64,000 nucleotides of DNA, from NCBI GenBank assembly GCA_949152475.1, contig OX424568.1, positions 27,317,667-27,381,666 on the forward strand. The letters are read 5' to 3'. The DNA is from Terebella lapidaria (Eukaryota > Annelida > Polychaeta > Terebellida > Terebellidae). Numbering within the stretch: the stretch's first letter is position 1; each line of letters begins with the position of its first letter. The notes under the pieces are model-generated. The model ran no database searches, was not told where the DNA came from, and saw nothing but the letters and a program-made list of their open reading frames with translations. The position numbers and the translations under genes were made by a program. This document shows positions 10,508 through 22,417 of the stretch, one piece after another.

Positions 10508-12693
10508 AAACACTGGTATTTTGTTTCATGAGAAACAATAATGTACTGGGAATCGCACAATTTACGTAAGTACACAAAGTAAGAGTACAATCAGGGTGGC
10601 TGAGTTATGCTGCTAACAAAATTGACCACTTCGTTTGTGATGGAGAATTCCGTGCACGTCTATGAGAAAGGCTGATCAATACAAATGACCATCCCGGACT
10701 CTGTGTCTACATTACAAGGGTAAATGGGCGTCATAAGTTGAGAGATTCTCCTCTCTCACTGATATTAATTTCCTGGTCCATAGACCTTCTACCAAACTGT
10801 AAAGCGGAACCCAATTTTATATGGTGGGATTACTGCTTAACACAGAAAGTGGGATTCACTACCGATTTGAAGGTAGTCGAAGGGACTAATAATCCAGCAA
10901 AATCCGTCTTGACAACATGAGCTGAGTTGTTGAGTTAAATAACCAGTATACAATATGATAAATGTCAATTCATCCAATGTAGAGAGTTTCATCCTTCTTT
11001 AAATTATATTTAATCTGTTTAATTAATCTTTCAAAGAATGGTGTATTTTATGTGGCTTAAGTTGACCCCACTCCAGATGCAATAGTGAAAATTGCAAAAG
11101 TGAAAAAAATATCAGCATCTATACATTTCAGTGGAGTACAAGTATATAGAACTGATACAAGAGAATAGTGCCCAAGCCATTCACATCTATTTCATGAATG
11201 TGTTTCATAATGAAACCACCTGTGACCTAAAGCAGAATCACGCACAGACACTGAATAGAAGTGTTTCTATTCCATTGTGTGCTAAATTCTTTGACAGCTT
11301 TCACGAACGTAAATTAGTATTTTATCTTCGACACTGTCATCGTTTAAAATGTAATCTAGCTACCAAGCTGTGATAATGTGGACACATACATGGACGGTAG
11401 TGATACCACTGTATTATAGTATTACACTTAACTAGATATAGATCTGTCGTATTATAATTGAGTAGATCTCTGTTCTGTCTATAGAATATGCTCATTATTG
11501 ATTCACTTTGTAAACACTTATTGAGTCTGCAACTCTGATTCAAGTATTGATTAATGACCTTGATATTTAACACTCCGCCCAGGAAAAATATCCTTACTGC
11601 CTACTTGATTTGCAGTGTCACAAATAAAGACATTTTATGTGACTCGGATATGTGCTTGGAACATGATGTTTGAAATATATATATATATATAACAAATTTA
11701 TTTGTACATGATTACATTGAAACACTGCTTACGGTGATTAGAGTATACTGCTGTGTATATGACATACATTTTGTGCTATTTTTATTTATAACCAGTCCAT
11801 GACTGAACGTTTCCTGATTCATCAAGTGCTAAACTTGATGAAGCGTCCAAGAACATAAATCGACCCTACGAACCACCTGCCACGATAGCCTGAGATGCCA
11901 TTAAAACTTCTAAACTCTTGAGACGTTGCTAGAAAACCTCGCTAAGTAGAATAATTCAGTGAGGATATAACACCGAGGCAGGAACTTGAGTAGACTCAAG
12001 TTGTCCTGACCACGGAGATCCTGAGATGTTGTTTTGACCACTAAAGCAGAAAAATGTCCTGCCGAGAGTGTTGCCGGTACAATGATATGCAGTGCTAGTT
12101 TTTCTTTTAATCAGATTGGAATATGATATACGTATTACGTGTATATTTATATATAAAGATGATTAAGCTTGAATTTATTTGATGTATTATTAAGGACATA
12201 TTCGAAACTAAATTTTGGCATGAAGCTGGAAACTACGTTGAATAAAGGTTGTTGACAATGACAACTTAAATACTTTTTGGAATAAAAAATAAAGCCCCAC
12301 CAAACATTTAAAACCAAAGCCACACTGGCGTGACATCCCAATAATCACCAAGCTTATGACTATTCGTTGACAATATACATTAGCCATGTGTCGAAACTGA
12401 AATTAAATTTTACTATGTTGTTAGATCATCGTTGCAGATGTTGGATGAAATCTGATTCATTTGAAATCAAGAAAACGTTTACCGCAAATGGTTCACCGTT
12501 TTTGCCCCACTGGAATACCACACTATTATATAACGATGTATTGAACTATTCCACCTCAGTGTCAGTGTTCCTTCTTCAGTGTTAACTTGCGATATACACG
12601 TCATATATTATCACTGAATAAAAACAGATATGTACCGACCTATCACTGTTAATATAAGATTCTGATTCTATTTATCTTTCTATTTGTCTATTG

Positions 12694-12772
12694 CAAAATG
12701 TTGTATTTTACGTTTGCTATTGGCATCATAAAAATTTAGTTGTATTGGTGGTAATAGATTGAAACTTACATT
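12694..12772 (-). repeat. Family A 5' fragment
   Basis: TATTGCAAAATGTTGTATTT, TTGGCATCATAAAAAT and GGTGGTAATAGATTG match. Partner at 24684-24766 in copy 2. Confidence 0.6.
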
Positions 12773-14127
12773 GTGATGATAACAACCCAAAACCTAATAT
12801 TAATGTTTTTTGGGGAATAAAACCAAAACCCGGTCCTATTGACGCTAGTAAACAAGAATTGTTTCTACCATGTTTGTTGATCATTAGAATATGATATATT
12901 CTAATTCATTTTGACTCATAAATAGTGTAGATGGAAAGTAAGGGTTTTATTGCCGTGTCATCATGTGCATGATACTGGAAGGTTATTTTTCGCAGTAACA
13001 ATACTTGATATACCATTTCTTTCAGTACATAGACGTAGAATCAATATCCAATTCGTTATCCAATCTCATAGTTCAGGGACAGAGAGTCATATCAGGCATA
13101 CGAAGTGAGAGAAAACAAATATGACAGGGAAACTCATGAACCCCCAAAAATGGAAAAATAAATAAATCTGATGAATTCGTCGCACAGCAATTTTGCAGCT
13201 GCAGTGTTGCTCACTGCCACCAAGTCTGTTTGTATAATAATAAATCTGGAGGCAACCATCGGTAGTGTGTATGTCATTGTTATATACAGCAAACGTTTTG
13301 ATGCGTTGTTGATGCAAATATCATTTGATGCAGTTCGAAGGCTTAATTATCTATTAAATGCCTGAAAATGCCTGTGCGTGTTTAGTCTCGTTATGTAGCA
13401 TCGAATCACAAATATCTTCCTATTGATAAAACATGTTTCACTGAAAAAAGCAAACGATACGACCCCATTCATTTGATATATTCACTAATATGTTTACATG
13501 AGTGGTGATTCACAAATATCATTAAAAAAAATCAAAAATGATATTCATAAATATTGGATGAAAACTTATGTGTGTGCTTATACTGTTGGCCATAATAAAG
13601 AGTTATGGTACATTTACGGTATTTCCTAGATACATGACATTGTCTGCATTTATTTGACGTGATATTGATCGAACAGGTCAATCCATATACACACGATGCT
13701 TTGTATTGGTCGAATAAACAAGACTTCAAAAGTGATATCAGAGTACCACAGTGTTCGTTATTCGGTGGATCATCTACACCTACTGCAAGCTTGATCAACG
13801 CGATAAAAAGAGAGTTTGTACTAACACGATATGAACTGTAATGAGGTGACTACGTGGACACGTATAATCTAGTACATACCACACCGATAACAAGAGGTCA
13901 AGGCAAAATTTGGAACAAAAATATAGTTGATCTCTATGTCGCGCGCAGCATTTATTTATCATTCAGTGATTTGCCTATTCGAGTTGTGTCCCCTGTAAAG
14001 TATTCCAGTCCAGCTGGGTCTCCCGAGTTCATGGTCATGAACTCCAGTATAGGAACGCATTCACATTTCCCTTTATAATTGTTCATTAAGAGTAATTGTA
14101 TTCATTGTACTCGATTACACATTCGAA

Positions 14128-14240
14128 ATGTAAGTATCAATCTATTACCACCAATACAATCAGATTTTGATGATGACAATAACAAACGCAAAATACAACA
14201 TTTTGCAATAGAATCAAAGCCAGACCAAATAGTTTAGTTT
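14128..14240 (+). repeat. Family A repeat, 5' half
   Basis: GTAAGTATCAATCTATTACC runs to AAGCCAGACCAAATAG, where the similarity stops. Confidence 0.65.
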
Positions 14241-14500
14241 CGAATCAGTAATCATGTAATCAAAATAGGAATTATAGTAATTGTTATCAATTACTTTCAC
14301 AAAGTAATCAAATATTTGATTAAATTTCAATTACATTTTGATTACTAGCACATGGACACACACCATAACTCAATGAAAATATTTACACCCGGACAAAGGT
14401 TACCGGGTATTTGATAAGCGACAAGGAATTGGGGTTCAATTACAGCGGCCACCTTTCATGACCAGAAACACTCAACAGACGGCATTCTTGTGTCATACAA
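14241..14500. other. AT-rich spacer with ATTACTTT/AAAGTAAT inverted motifs
   Basis: AATTACTTTCACAAAGTAAT and several GTAATCAAAAT/ATTTTGATTAC pairs make short inverted repeats between 14245 and 14345. Such strings are common in hAT-like non-autonomous elements, but I cannot set ends. No gene is seen. Confidence 0.35.
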
Positions 14501-14501
14501 T

Positions 14502-14664
14502 ATGTAAGTATCAACCTATTACCACCGATGCAACTAGATTTTAATGATGACAAAAGCAAACTAAAATACAACATTTTGGAAGAGAAATAGCCCGACCAAA
14601 TAAATCATCTGAAGACATACTGGCGTCATCAGGGGCAAACAGTGTGTGGAATGTAGTATGTTCT
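14502..14664 (+). repeat. Family A repeat, diverged
   Basis: GTAAGTATCAACCTATTACC, TAGCCCGACCAAATAAATC and CATACTGGCGTCATCAGGGG are in family order with more substitutions than most copies. Confidence 0.6.
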
Positions 14665-14792
14665 GTGTCTATGTTGGTTGCTGACAGCGATTAAGTACAT
14701 ATATGTTCTTCCTTCACCCATGCCTCCACCATACCCCCTACCTTTCTTGCAACATACAGAAATTGGATCAAAATATAAAATTTTAACTGTAC

Positions 14793-15231
14793 AGACCACA
14801 CATGCGCAAATGGGTCACATCCGGTAACACACGATTTTGTAAATAAACAAAAACACGTGGCTTCCGCATGGTCACGGTGAGGATACGCTTTGCCAATATC
14901 AGTGAGTAATGTATAGTATATGTGTGAATGGACGATGTAAACTTGAAATGTAAGCGATATATTCGTACTGCACTTGAAAAAATGTCCTGTGAAAACTGGC
15001 ACACGAGGTAGTGGTTGACCAATATATTAGGTAATTTCCAACAAACTGTAGCAAAAAACTGAATCTGTCGATCCATAATGAAATGTACATTTTTTGTTAG
15101 GCACATTGGTGGGGCATTTGTGGGATTTTATCGCTAAGCCCCAAGTATCGCAGGGAATGCTGTAAATCGTTCATCGTAAGGTAGGTTTAACATGGGGAGT
15201 GAATGTAACTCGAAATTGTGTCTTATGCCCT
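14793..15231. repeat. 439-bp direct repeat, left copy
   Basis: The stretch from AGACCACACATGCGCAAATG to TTGTGTCTTATGCCCT recurs at 16095-16533 with the same length and only about two differences by eye (near 15173 and 15212). I see no TG...CA ends, primer site or polypurine tract at either side, so it is not a recognisable LTR pair. Minus-strand ORFs of 103-107 codons in each copy resemble no family that I know. Confidence 0.9.
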
Positions 15232-16094
15232 CAATGCAGAAATTTATTTTCCCCATTTTGTACATTTTTAACATAAATATGATTTAGTTTTCAAGGTATA
15301 GTAGTTATTTGATGTCTGAGATGAATAATAAATCATTTTACTGTGATCAGGGTGCTAACTTGGGAATATGATTAAACATATATGAAAAGAGCTATAGTTA
15401 GCGATGAAATATTTCATTAGGCAATATAGTGTGGGGTTTGCCATCTAAAATATATCAGAATTACCTCATGGATTCATTTTATTATAGTTTCATTCAAAAT
15501 ATCACCAAAACAAATCAGAATTTCTCCTTTATTGGATGAAAGCTGCAGTGGCAAGGTGCTGATTTTTCACGCCTCGTTTGAGTATTGGGTGGTTATTGCA
15601 ATTAACAACCCTTGATCCTGTCAGTATCCAATCGTCATTGACATTATTTTGTTTCATATTGCTCCATAGATATCAAATTAGCCAAAAATTACGTTTTTGT
15701 TGAAATTCAAATAAATTTTGTGACTGTTTTCATACATGATCAGACTGTAATTGAATTTGCGTTTTTCAATTATTAATCAATCTTACCTTACATTAATCAT
15801 ACTAAGGTCACTGATCACTGATATATCACTAAATTTAGATGGATAATTATTCAAAAAGGTATTTATAGTCATGTTTACCACCAATCTGTAAATTAGAACT
15901 TCTAAATATATCGATTGTGGGTGCTTGTGCAGTTCACATGTGCATTTAGTGCATGTGGGAGGGTCAATTTCAAAGTTGTACTGAGAGTTCAGGATAGCTC
16001 TGAGAGAGTTACAACTTCACATACAGAGTATCATATACAGGTAGTTTGATAATATGCAGTTGCATTAGAAGATTTTTAAAAGTTGTCCTATTGA
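15232..16094. other. Spacer between the 439-bp direct repeats
   Basis: About 0.86 kb of AT-rich sequence without a long ORF. I see no protein-like segment, tRNA or inverted repeat, and no similarity to the rest of the window. Confidence 0.5.
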
Positions 16095-16533
16095 AGACCA
16101 CACATGCGCAAATGGGTCACATCCGGTAACACACGATTTTGTAAATAAACAAAAACACGTGGCTTCCGCATGGTCACGGTGAGGATACGCTTTGCCAATA
16201 TCAGTGAGTAATGTATAGTATATGTGTGAATGGACGATGTAAACTTGAAATGTAAGCGATATATTCGTACTGCACTTGAAAAAATGTCCTGTGAAAACTG
16301 GCACACGAGGTAGTGGTTGACCAATATATTAGGTAATTTCCAACAAACTGTAGCAAAAAACTGAATCTGTCGATCCATAATGAAATGTACATTTTTTGTT
16401 AGGCACATTGGTGGGGCATTTGTGGGATTTTATCGCTAAGCCCCAAGTATCGCAGGGAATGCTGTAAATCGTTCTTCGTAAGGTAGGTTTAACATGGGGA
16501 GTGAATGTAACTCAAAATTGTGTCTTATGCCCT
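16095..16533. repeat. 439-bp direct repeat, right copy
   Basis: Partner of 14793-15231, same orientation and almost identical. It is followed by TACAAGGTAGCG, which does not match the left copy's flank in a convincing target duplication. Confidence 0.9.
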
Positions 16534-18667
16534 ACAAGGTAGCGGGACTTATCTAACGAGAATGTCGAGAGAAGATACAATTATCATGCAATTCTTACTA
16601 TTCTTTGACTCCCATTATTTTTGCAAAAATCTACTGCTAAATCAAAAGAACATATATACGTCCTGCCATGTTCGTTTGAAGGGAATAACTGTGCGGTAGT
16701 AATACCAATAATGAATCACCAATATCTTGAAATTAATCTAGATCGAAAAACTACTGTTAATGCCAGTGATTATAGGTCGAAAGATACAATTAAAATCTAT
16801 GAATATGAAATAATTTAACTGGGCTAATTATTCGCTTGTCTACATCAGAGGTACATCTTACACGTCATTTTACCATGTTAATAAAAAGACAGGATAAACA
16901 TGGTTATATGAGGCGACATATATGAGGCTATCTATCTTAAAAAAGATAGTGATATATGCTCGGGGTCATCGTCGAGAGAGTGAATGATATTACACGGATA
17001 TATTGTGATGATAAATACCGACTACACAATTATGTCCGTGTACATTGTTGGTTAGAATATTATTTTTTAATATAATATATATTATTTCATATTGATCAGA
17101 GAGGTCGATCAAATAGTCACCCTATTTGTTATGTGATTATCGCTGATCACACAAAAACTACGCCTGGTGGACTCACAGCGCCACAGTGTTGGTGATGTCC
17201 TAGATCATCTACATCTCAAGAGCAACACAATGTCTGAGAAATATGTAAAAGCGTACATACGAAGATATTCAGTATGACCTCGTCGCATTTGTTCAGTAAA
17301 TAACAAATTTGGAGGTTCTATTCGAGTACTCCTTCAAACATGTATAATCGACCAGATCGAGGCTTTGTGACATTCTGAGAAGGAATAACCACTAAGCTTG
17401 AAGTTATGTAAAAATTGTTGACACTTTGACAGGTATGAGAACCAATATGAATAATTAAAGAACCTTCCTTTGTCAGAGAAGCAAAGTTATTCATCACGGA
17501 ACACTCTTACCTTGTCAGTTGTCAAACAAGTCTGGGAAATCATTTATCTTCCTCTGTCAACTTGTCGGCAATCTCGAACATTTCTCGTGATATATCTTGG
17601 ATACAGCCCGGAATGCATTTTGAATGGCACCACATTTGGAATGTCCAAATTTTCATATGATTTTCTATCATTTATTCCTAGTAAAGTCTATGAGATCGGA
17701 ATGTTAAATTGATTCGAAATGACAATATGTCAGTGAATTAATACGGATATGTTTTCAGACTGTTTCTCGTCAGCTTGAAGTTGACAATGAATATACTTTT
17801 GAGGAAACAAACACAAAATTAAACCTCATCGTTCCTTGAGAAGTTGAGATTGAATATTTAATGAATGGTTTGTTGTTATTTTATAGTCATGCATCAGATT
17901 ACCTATCATCGCGGTGCAAAACAGCTCCAGAACAGACAATAGACATTAACGAGACGATTGTTGCGATATATACTTTGTTTTCCCTTGCTTGTGTTTAGAT
18001 TTTGAGAACCAATTCCAAAAATAAAATGTTAATTAACACATCTACTGCATAACATGGCTATGCAGTAGATAACCTACCAGTGATAATGATTATGTAAATA
18101 CGTATATTGTAACAAAATCCTTCAGCAGAAACTCAGTTCACTCAAACGAACCAATCCGCCACAACGTAGTCAACAAAACATCGATAACAACGTTATCTCG
18201 TACAAGAGCAATTTCGAAGATTGTAGACGCGAATGTATTACACATCTCGACATCTTTACACTGTGTTGACACCATTTAATTTCTTGTATCAGATTTCCAA
18301 CTCGGGTCATTAGCGACTTTCAAATGCGTTTTGGAATAGTGGCTCTCTATGTTTAATCCAAGGAACCATGCGTTGCGAACATAAGTGTTCCAGGCACAGT
18401 GTAGCAAAAAGACACCTGGAATTAACATAAACAGATCCGACACAATATTGGCATCACAAACCACAGCAGGCAGTGTATTGAATTATTTCCATCAAATTCC
18501 TGTAAAGTAACCGCTGGCTTGACTGCCGCTCATTACCGCTATCGCCACAAGATCTTGATGATGCCAATCTCAACCTGGTTCACAGTAGTTTGGGCTGAAA
18601 AAAGAAAACCGACTTGATATTCATATCCAGAGCCTTACCGGTGGCATCATGGGCAGAGGGTATGTAC

Positions 18668-18740
18668 GTAAGTGAATATCAATCTATTACCAATGATACA
18701 ACTAGATCCAATGACGTCAATAACAAACTTAAAGAGCATA
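18668..18740 (+). repeat. Family A 5' fragment
   Basis: GTGAATATCAATCTATTACC and GTCAATAACAAACTTAAAG. Partner of 2947-3018. Confidence 0.6.
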
Positions 18741-18976
18741 TATGTCACGAAAATTGGGAATTGTATTTTTTGTGGTGTATGTGGAAGTACTATTTGAACT
18801 GAACAAATTTTCATATCATGATTTCTTCCAGAGTTATGGCATTTCAAACGTGTACATATTCACAGAATCTGTCAGCTAATCAATATGCCAATGAGATGTT
18901 TGACGTCATTGACGGACTACATTTTTAATTAGACATTTTAAAATGAATTAATGAGAACGTTTGTATTCTCATCTGT

Positions 18977-19851
18977 TCACCAGAACCCACTTCGGATTAC
19001 ATTTCTAGTATTAATATTGTAATAATATTGTGCGGGCCACTTGAATGTCTGCCCGCATTTGCACGCGACAGTTATTCTCTGTGAATGTCCATACTGTTGA
19101 TGCCTCTTCAACGAATCTTTCCTTCCATATGTCTTCTTGCACGTGATACATTGAAGCCTGTCCCTGCCCTGGCACACTCGCTGGTGTCGTAGCAGGCTCG
19201 ACTTGTAGGCAAAAGTTCGGTCACATAAACACTGGAACGGTTTGACATTAGTGTGTCGATTCATGTGACCAACATGATGAGGCTTTGACATAACAGTCTT
19301 CTTACATATACTGCACGAAAATCTCGACCCTGATGCATGCTACATCTTCATGTGCAAGCACAAACCGGATCTGATACGAAATTCTTTGGCACACTGGATA
19401 CATAGGAATATTTCCGCATTGTGGACGGCGCTGACGTGCGTTGACAGTTCATACTTGCAAGTCAACTTCTTTTTACATTTATGGCACTTCATGGATCCTG
19501 TGTGTTTGAGCCGTTTGTGACGTGTCATAACGGAGCTACTTGTGCTCCTGAACGAACAGGTCTTACGTCGACGTACAGTAATTCCCTTCTTGACAACTTT
19601 TCTTGGTGTGCTGGTGATATGAACATTGGACCACCTTCTGATGTTGATGGCTGAAGCTCCACGACGCTTCCATTCGCAGACCCATTGAGGTCGTCAGACA
19701 CTATCACATCACAGTGTGCACTAGCATTGTCTACATGGTCTATATCGTATACAGACCCTTCCAGTCCTACTACCGCGTCGATGACACTTTCTCTCATAGT
19801 GGTATATCTGCTGCCGATTACTGGAACGAAAGTAATAACGTCATTTAGCAT
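18977..19851 (-). pseudogene. C2H2 zinc-finger gene remnant, copy 2
   Basis: Read on the minus strand it is better preserved than copy 1. A leader of about 108 residues (ending GAQVAPL) is acidic and Ser-rich. Then follow a half finger ending MTRHKRLKH, and fingers CHKCKKKLTCKYELSTH, CIQCAKEF...CLH, CSICKKT...HMNRH, CLCDRTF...LLRH and CITCKKTYGRKDSLKRH, mostly with Cys-x2-Cys-x12-His spacing. The leader and fingers are in different frames, overlapping at an ATGA. An in-frame TAG replaces the lysine between the last two histidine positions of the third finger. A splice at the leader boundary is possible instead of a frameshift. The product would have been a nuclear DNA-binding protein of about 290 residues. 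Confidence 0.7.
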
Positions 19852-20764
19852 TTAGGTACTTGTGAATTACTCTTCCAGGCGCAACAGGCAGACGGGATGC
19901 ACTTGCAGATAGATCCGTTCTTTTTTTGTTGCCCGTGTGCGGCAGTCGGTGCGCGTGCTGGTGTGTACATGTTCATGATGTTTGTGTGAGGTGGGTGCTG
20001 AGGCAGAGAGTGTTAGTATGGGGCGTCAAAACGTAAATTTTACGGTTACACTGCAAATGGTGTGTAAAGTTATGTCAAAGAATTTCTATGTATGAACATA
20101 CATGTCGATGGAGTGACTGTCATATTAACTAATAGAGTGGTTGTCACTTGTCTTTATGATGACCCTCTTCAATTATATTTCCCAATCTCTGTCTATTGTC
20201 GATTGATTGCACAGTCTACATTTGGATTTGGAAACACACGGACCCATGCAATCACGTAGTATTTGATTAAAAGAAGCTACCTATGTATTCCCCATATTTG
20301 TTTGTTTCCTATATGTGTTCCCAATTCGTATAATGGCCATAAAATGTGACCTTTGATTTTTTTTTTGGCCGACGTTGAACCGACGTCACAAAAAATGGCC
20401 GTCGAGTAACCGCTGTTGTAATAATTGGGCCGACGACAAACCGCTGTATTTTAACTTTGTAAACCTTAATAACCTCACTTTGCATTTTAAAATAAATATG
20501 AGTAATTTCTGTCAGTCTGGGGGATTGAATCGAGGGATTCACTGCATAGAATGCTAAATAACTAATATTGGGCTCTTTCTGCCCATTTCATGTTATATCT
20601 CGTATACAACCATATTTAGGTTTCATGGGTATTTGACTGACCGCTTATGTTATTATAAGTTTTTATTGTGTAACAAGGCTGTATAGCAAGAACTACTCAT
20701 CTGCTGAGACACAAAACCATACCTACCTCGTTTCGACCGACGACAAACCACATCGACCGTCAAT

Positions 20765-20870
20765 AAATAGTTTAGGCAAGGAAACACTGGCTTCCTCAGG
20801 TTCAGACAGTGTGTGAAATGTAGTTGTTTCTACTGTTCACCAGATGGAATTAGTATAAATTATAAATAGG
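20765..20870 (+). repeat. Family A 3' fragment
   Basis: GGAAACACTGGCTTCCTCAG to AGATGGAATTAGTATAAA. Partner of 5040-5130. Confidence 0.6.
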
Positions 20871-20935
20871 TGTATGACCAGAACACAGTATGCATATCTT
20901 ATTATTCAGATTGGGTGGAATGAAACACCTTAGTG

Positions 20936-21133
20936 TAAGTATCAATCTATTACCATCACTATAGCCAAATTTTGATGATTCTTATAACAAACGTAAAATA
21001 CAACATTTCGCAATAGAAACAAAGCCCGACCAAATACCTTATCAAAAGACACACTGGCGTCATCAGGGGCAGACAGTGTGCTAAATATAGTTGTTTCTAC
21101 TGTACACCCGATAGAATTAATATACAATGCCCA
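20936..21133 (+). repeat. Family A repeat, near full-length core
   Basis: Identical by eye to 5204-5402 over most of its length, as expected for the recent-looking part of the large duplication. Confidence 0.75.
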
Positions 21134-21221
21134 TACTTACATACTATTGCACACTAATACTACTAATAATTTATACTAATACTGAAACCCTTTAGTGCGA
21201 TACTAATCAAATAGTGCGATA

Positions 21222-21532
21222 TCAATCAAATATTAACTTAGTAGCCTCTTGGCTTGTGATGGGGGTACTTATGTACTTGTCATACACCTATTTCACGGGG
21301 TTTATTTCCGTGAATTGTTTTGATTTTTGTTGGGCAGTTGTGCACTAATTCCATCTGGTATACAGTAGAAACAACTATAATTATACACTGTCTGTTCCAG
21401 ATGACGCCAGTGTGGCCAGATATTCATGTTTGGTTCGGCTTTGTCTCTATTTTGAAAGTTCTTGATGTTAGGTTTTTTTATTGGCATCATCAAAATATGG
21501 TTATCAGCGGCGATAGGTTGATACACTTTAAC
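21222..21532 (-). repeat. Family A repeat, long form
   Basis: Partner of 5490-5778. It keeps TTATTGGCATCATCAAAATA where copy 1 has a T-run and a shortened form. Confidence 0.7.
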
Positions 21533-21572
21533 ACTACTGCAAAACAAGAAAATGAGGTTAACTGCGGGAGAC

Positions 21573-22417
21573 GACATTAGAGCTCGAGCACACCATCAGC
21601 ACCACGAGACCTGAATATATCTTACACAACGTCCGCCCCCCCCCCCTCACAAAAAAAGAAAATTGAAACATATCATGTCCCACATGATTCCAATTCATTC
21701 CCGTATATTATGATGAAACACATAGGCCTACTTCAATCATATTCCTAATGAGTAAACATAAAACCCCTGATAAAATGATATTGAACCTCAATAAAATATC
21801 CTTAAAATATTGGAAACTACGAGAAATATCTGCATCTGATATCATGATATAAATAAAACATGCATACTGAGCAAATTAAAAGACCAGTTTCAAATAAAAA
21901 GGTTTCGCAACCCAGTATGGAACACCTTGTCATGTGATAAAATATGTCCAATTACGGTAAATGTAGTCGTGGTACCGCAGACGAATCGTTGTGTTTACTT
22001 CATGACGCCAAAGAAGGCCACATGCAAGGTTACATGTACATGCATGCACAAAATGCTGCACAGAAAATTGTGCGTTCCAAAGTACGCGTCATAGCGGTAA
22101 AATTTGCTTTGCATTCTGGGAACGTGAATTTCCATCGGCTCCGCCATTTTGACGTTTTCCAGACGAGCTGACCATTTTGCGTAATTTTCTCGAACCTAAC
22201 ACATCGATTTATGCATTATATATCTGTGGAATATTCAAAGCTTGCCATCAAATCGAGAGATTTTATGTCAAGGACGAAGAAAATCCTCATTTGAAGTAGG
22301 TGTACAAAGGTTTACATGCGAAAACGGGCGTCGATAGGTTGGCATGAAACCTCCATAAAAAAGTCAGCACGTAGACATGTAGAGAGTTGGGGGCTTCGCC
22401 CCCAACGCTCTAATGTC
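21573..22417. mobile_element. Inserted element with 11-bp inverted ends and a 3' hairpin, copy 2 only
   Basis: Copy 1 reads straight from CACTACTGCAAAA to TTATGCATC (5790-5805), while copy 2 has about 870 extra bases here. The insert has GACATTAGAGC at 21573 and its inverse GCTCTAATGTC ending at 22417. Just inside the right end lies GTTGGGGGCTTCGCCCCCAA, a GC-rich hairpin. A 3' hairpin with short ends resembles Helitron2/Helentron-type elements, but a short TIR transposon is equally possible. The extra 28 bases at 21545-21572 are unexplained. No transposase or Rep-like ORF is seen, so it would be non-autonomous. Confidence 0.6.

Larger units (their letters stand above)
9705..14090. repeat. 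Tandem duplication unit T2
   Basis: Starts where T1 ends and repeats its order: a family A long form (9765-10050), block x (10055-13560), then block y up to the TTCACATTTCCCTTTATAA end near 14077. Block x here matches 22420-26470 of copy 2 closely. A 25-bp minisatellite occupies 10358-10507. Small ORFs such as 11131-11373 are present in both paralogues with indels and look like chance. Confidence 0.7.
16750..21540. repeat. Large duplicated segment, copy 2 (left part)
   Basis: Aligns in order with 1130-5795 (offset about 15.6-15.7 kb). It has two stretches absent from copy 1, about 16870-16940 and 17085-17215, and lacks a GGTGCCAGGTCACCATTCCC stretch that copy 1 has near 2355. The right part of the copy continues at 22420 after an inserted element. 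Confidence 0.85.

Noticed and set aside
14783-15106. Minus-strand 107-codon ORF, present again at 16088-16408
   Set aside because: The conservation between copies is explained by recent duplication; no family motif, and overlapping ORFs are equally conserved.
14793-16533. An LTR retrotransposon bounded by the 439-bp repeats
   Set aside because: No TG...CA termini, primer site, polypurine tract, coding region or convincing target duplication.
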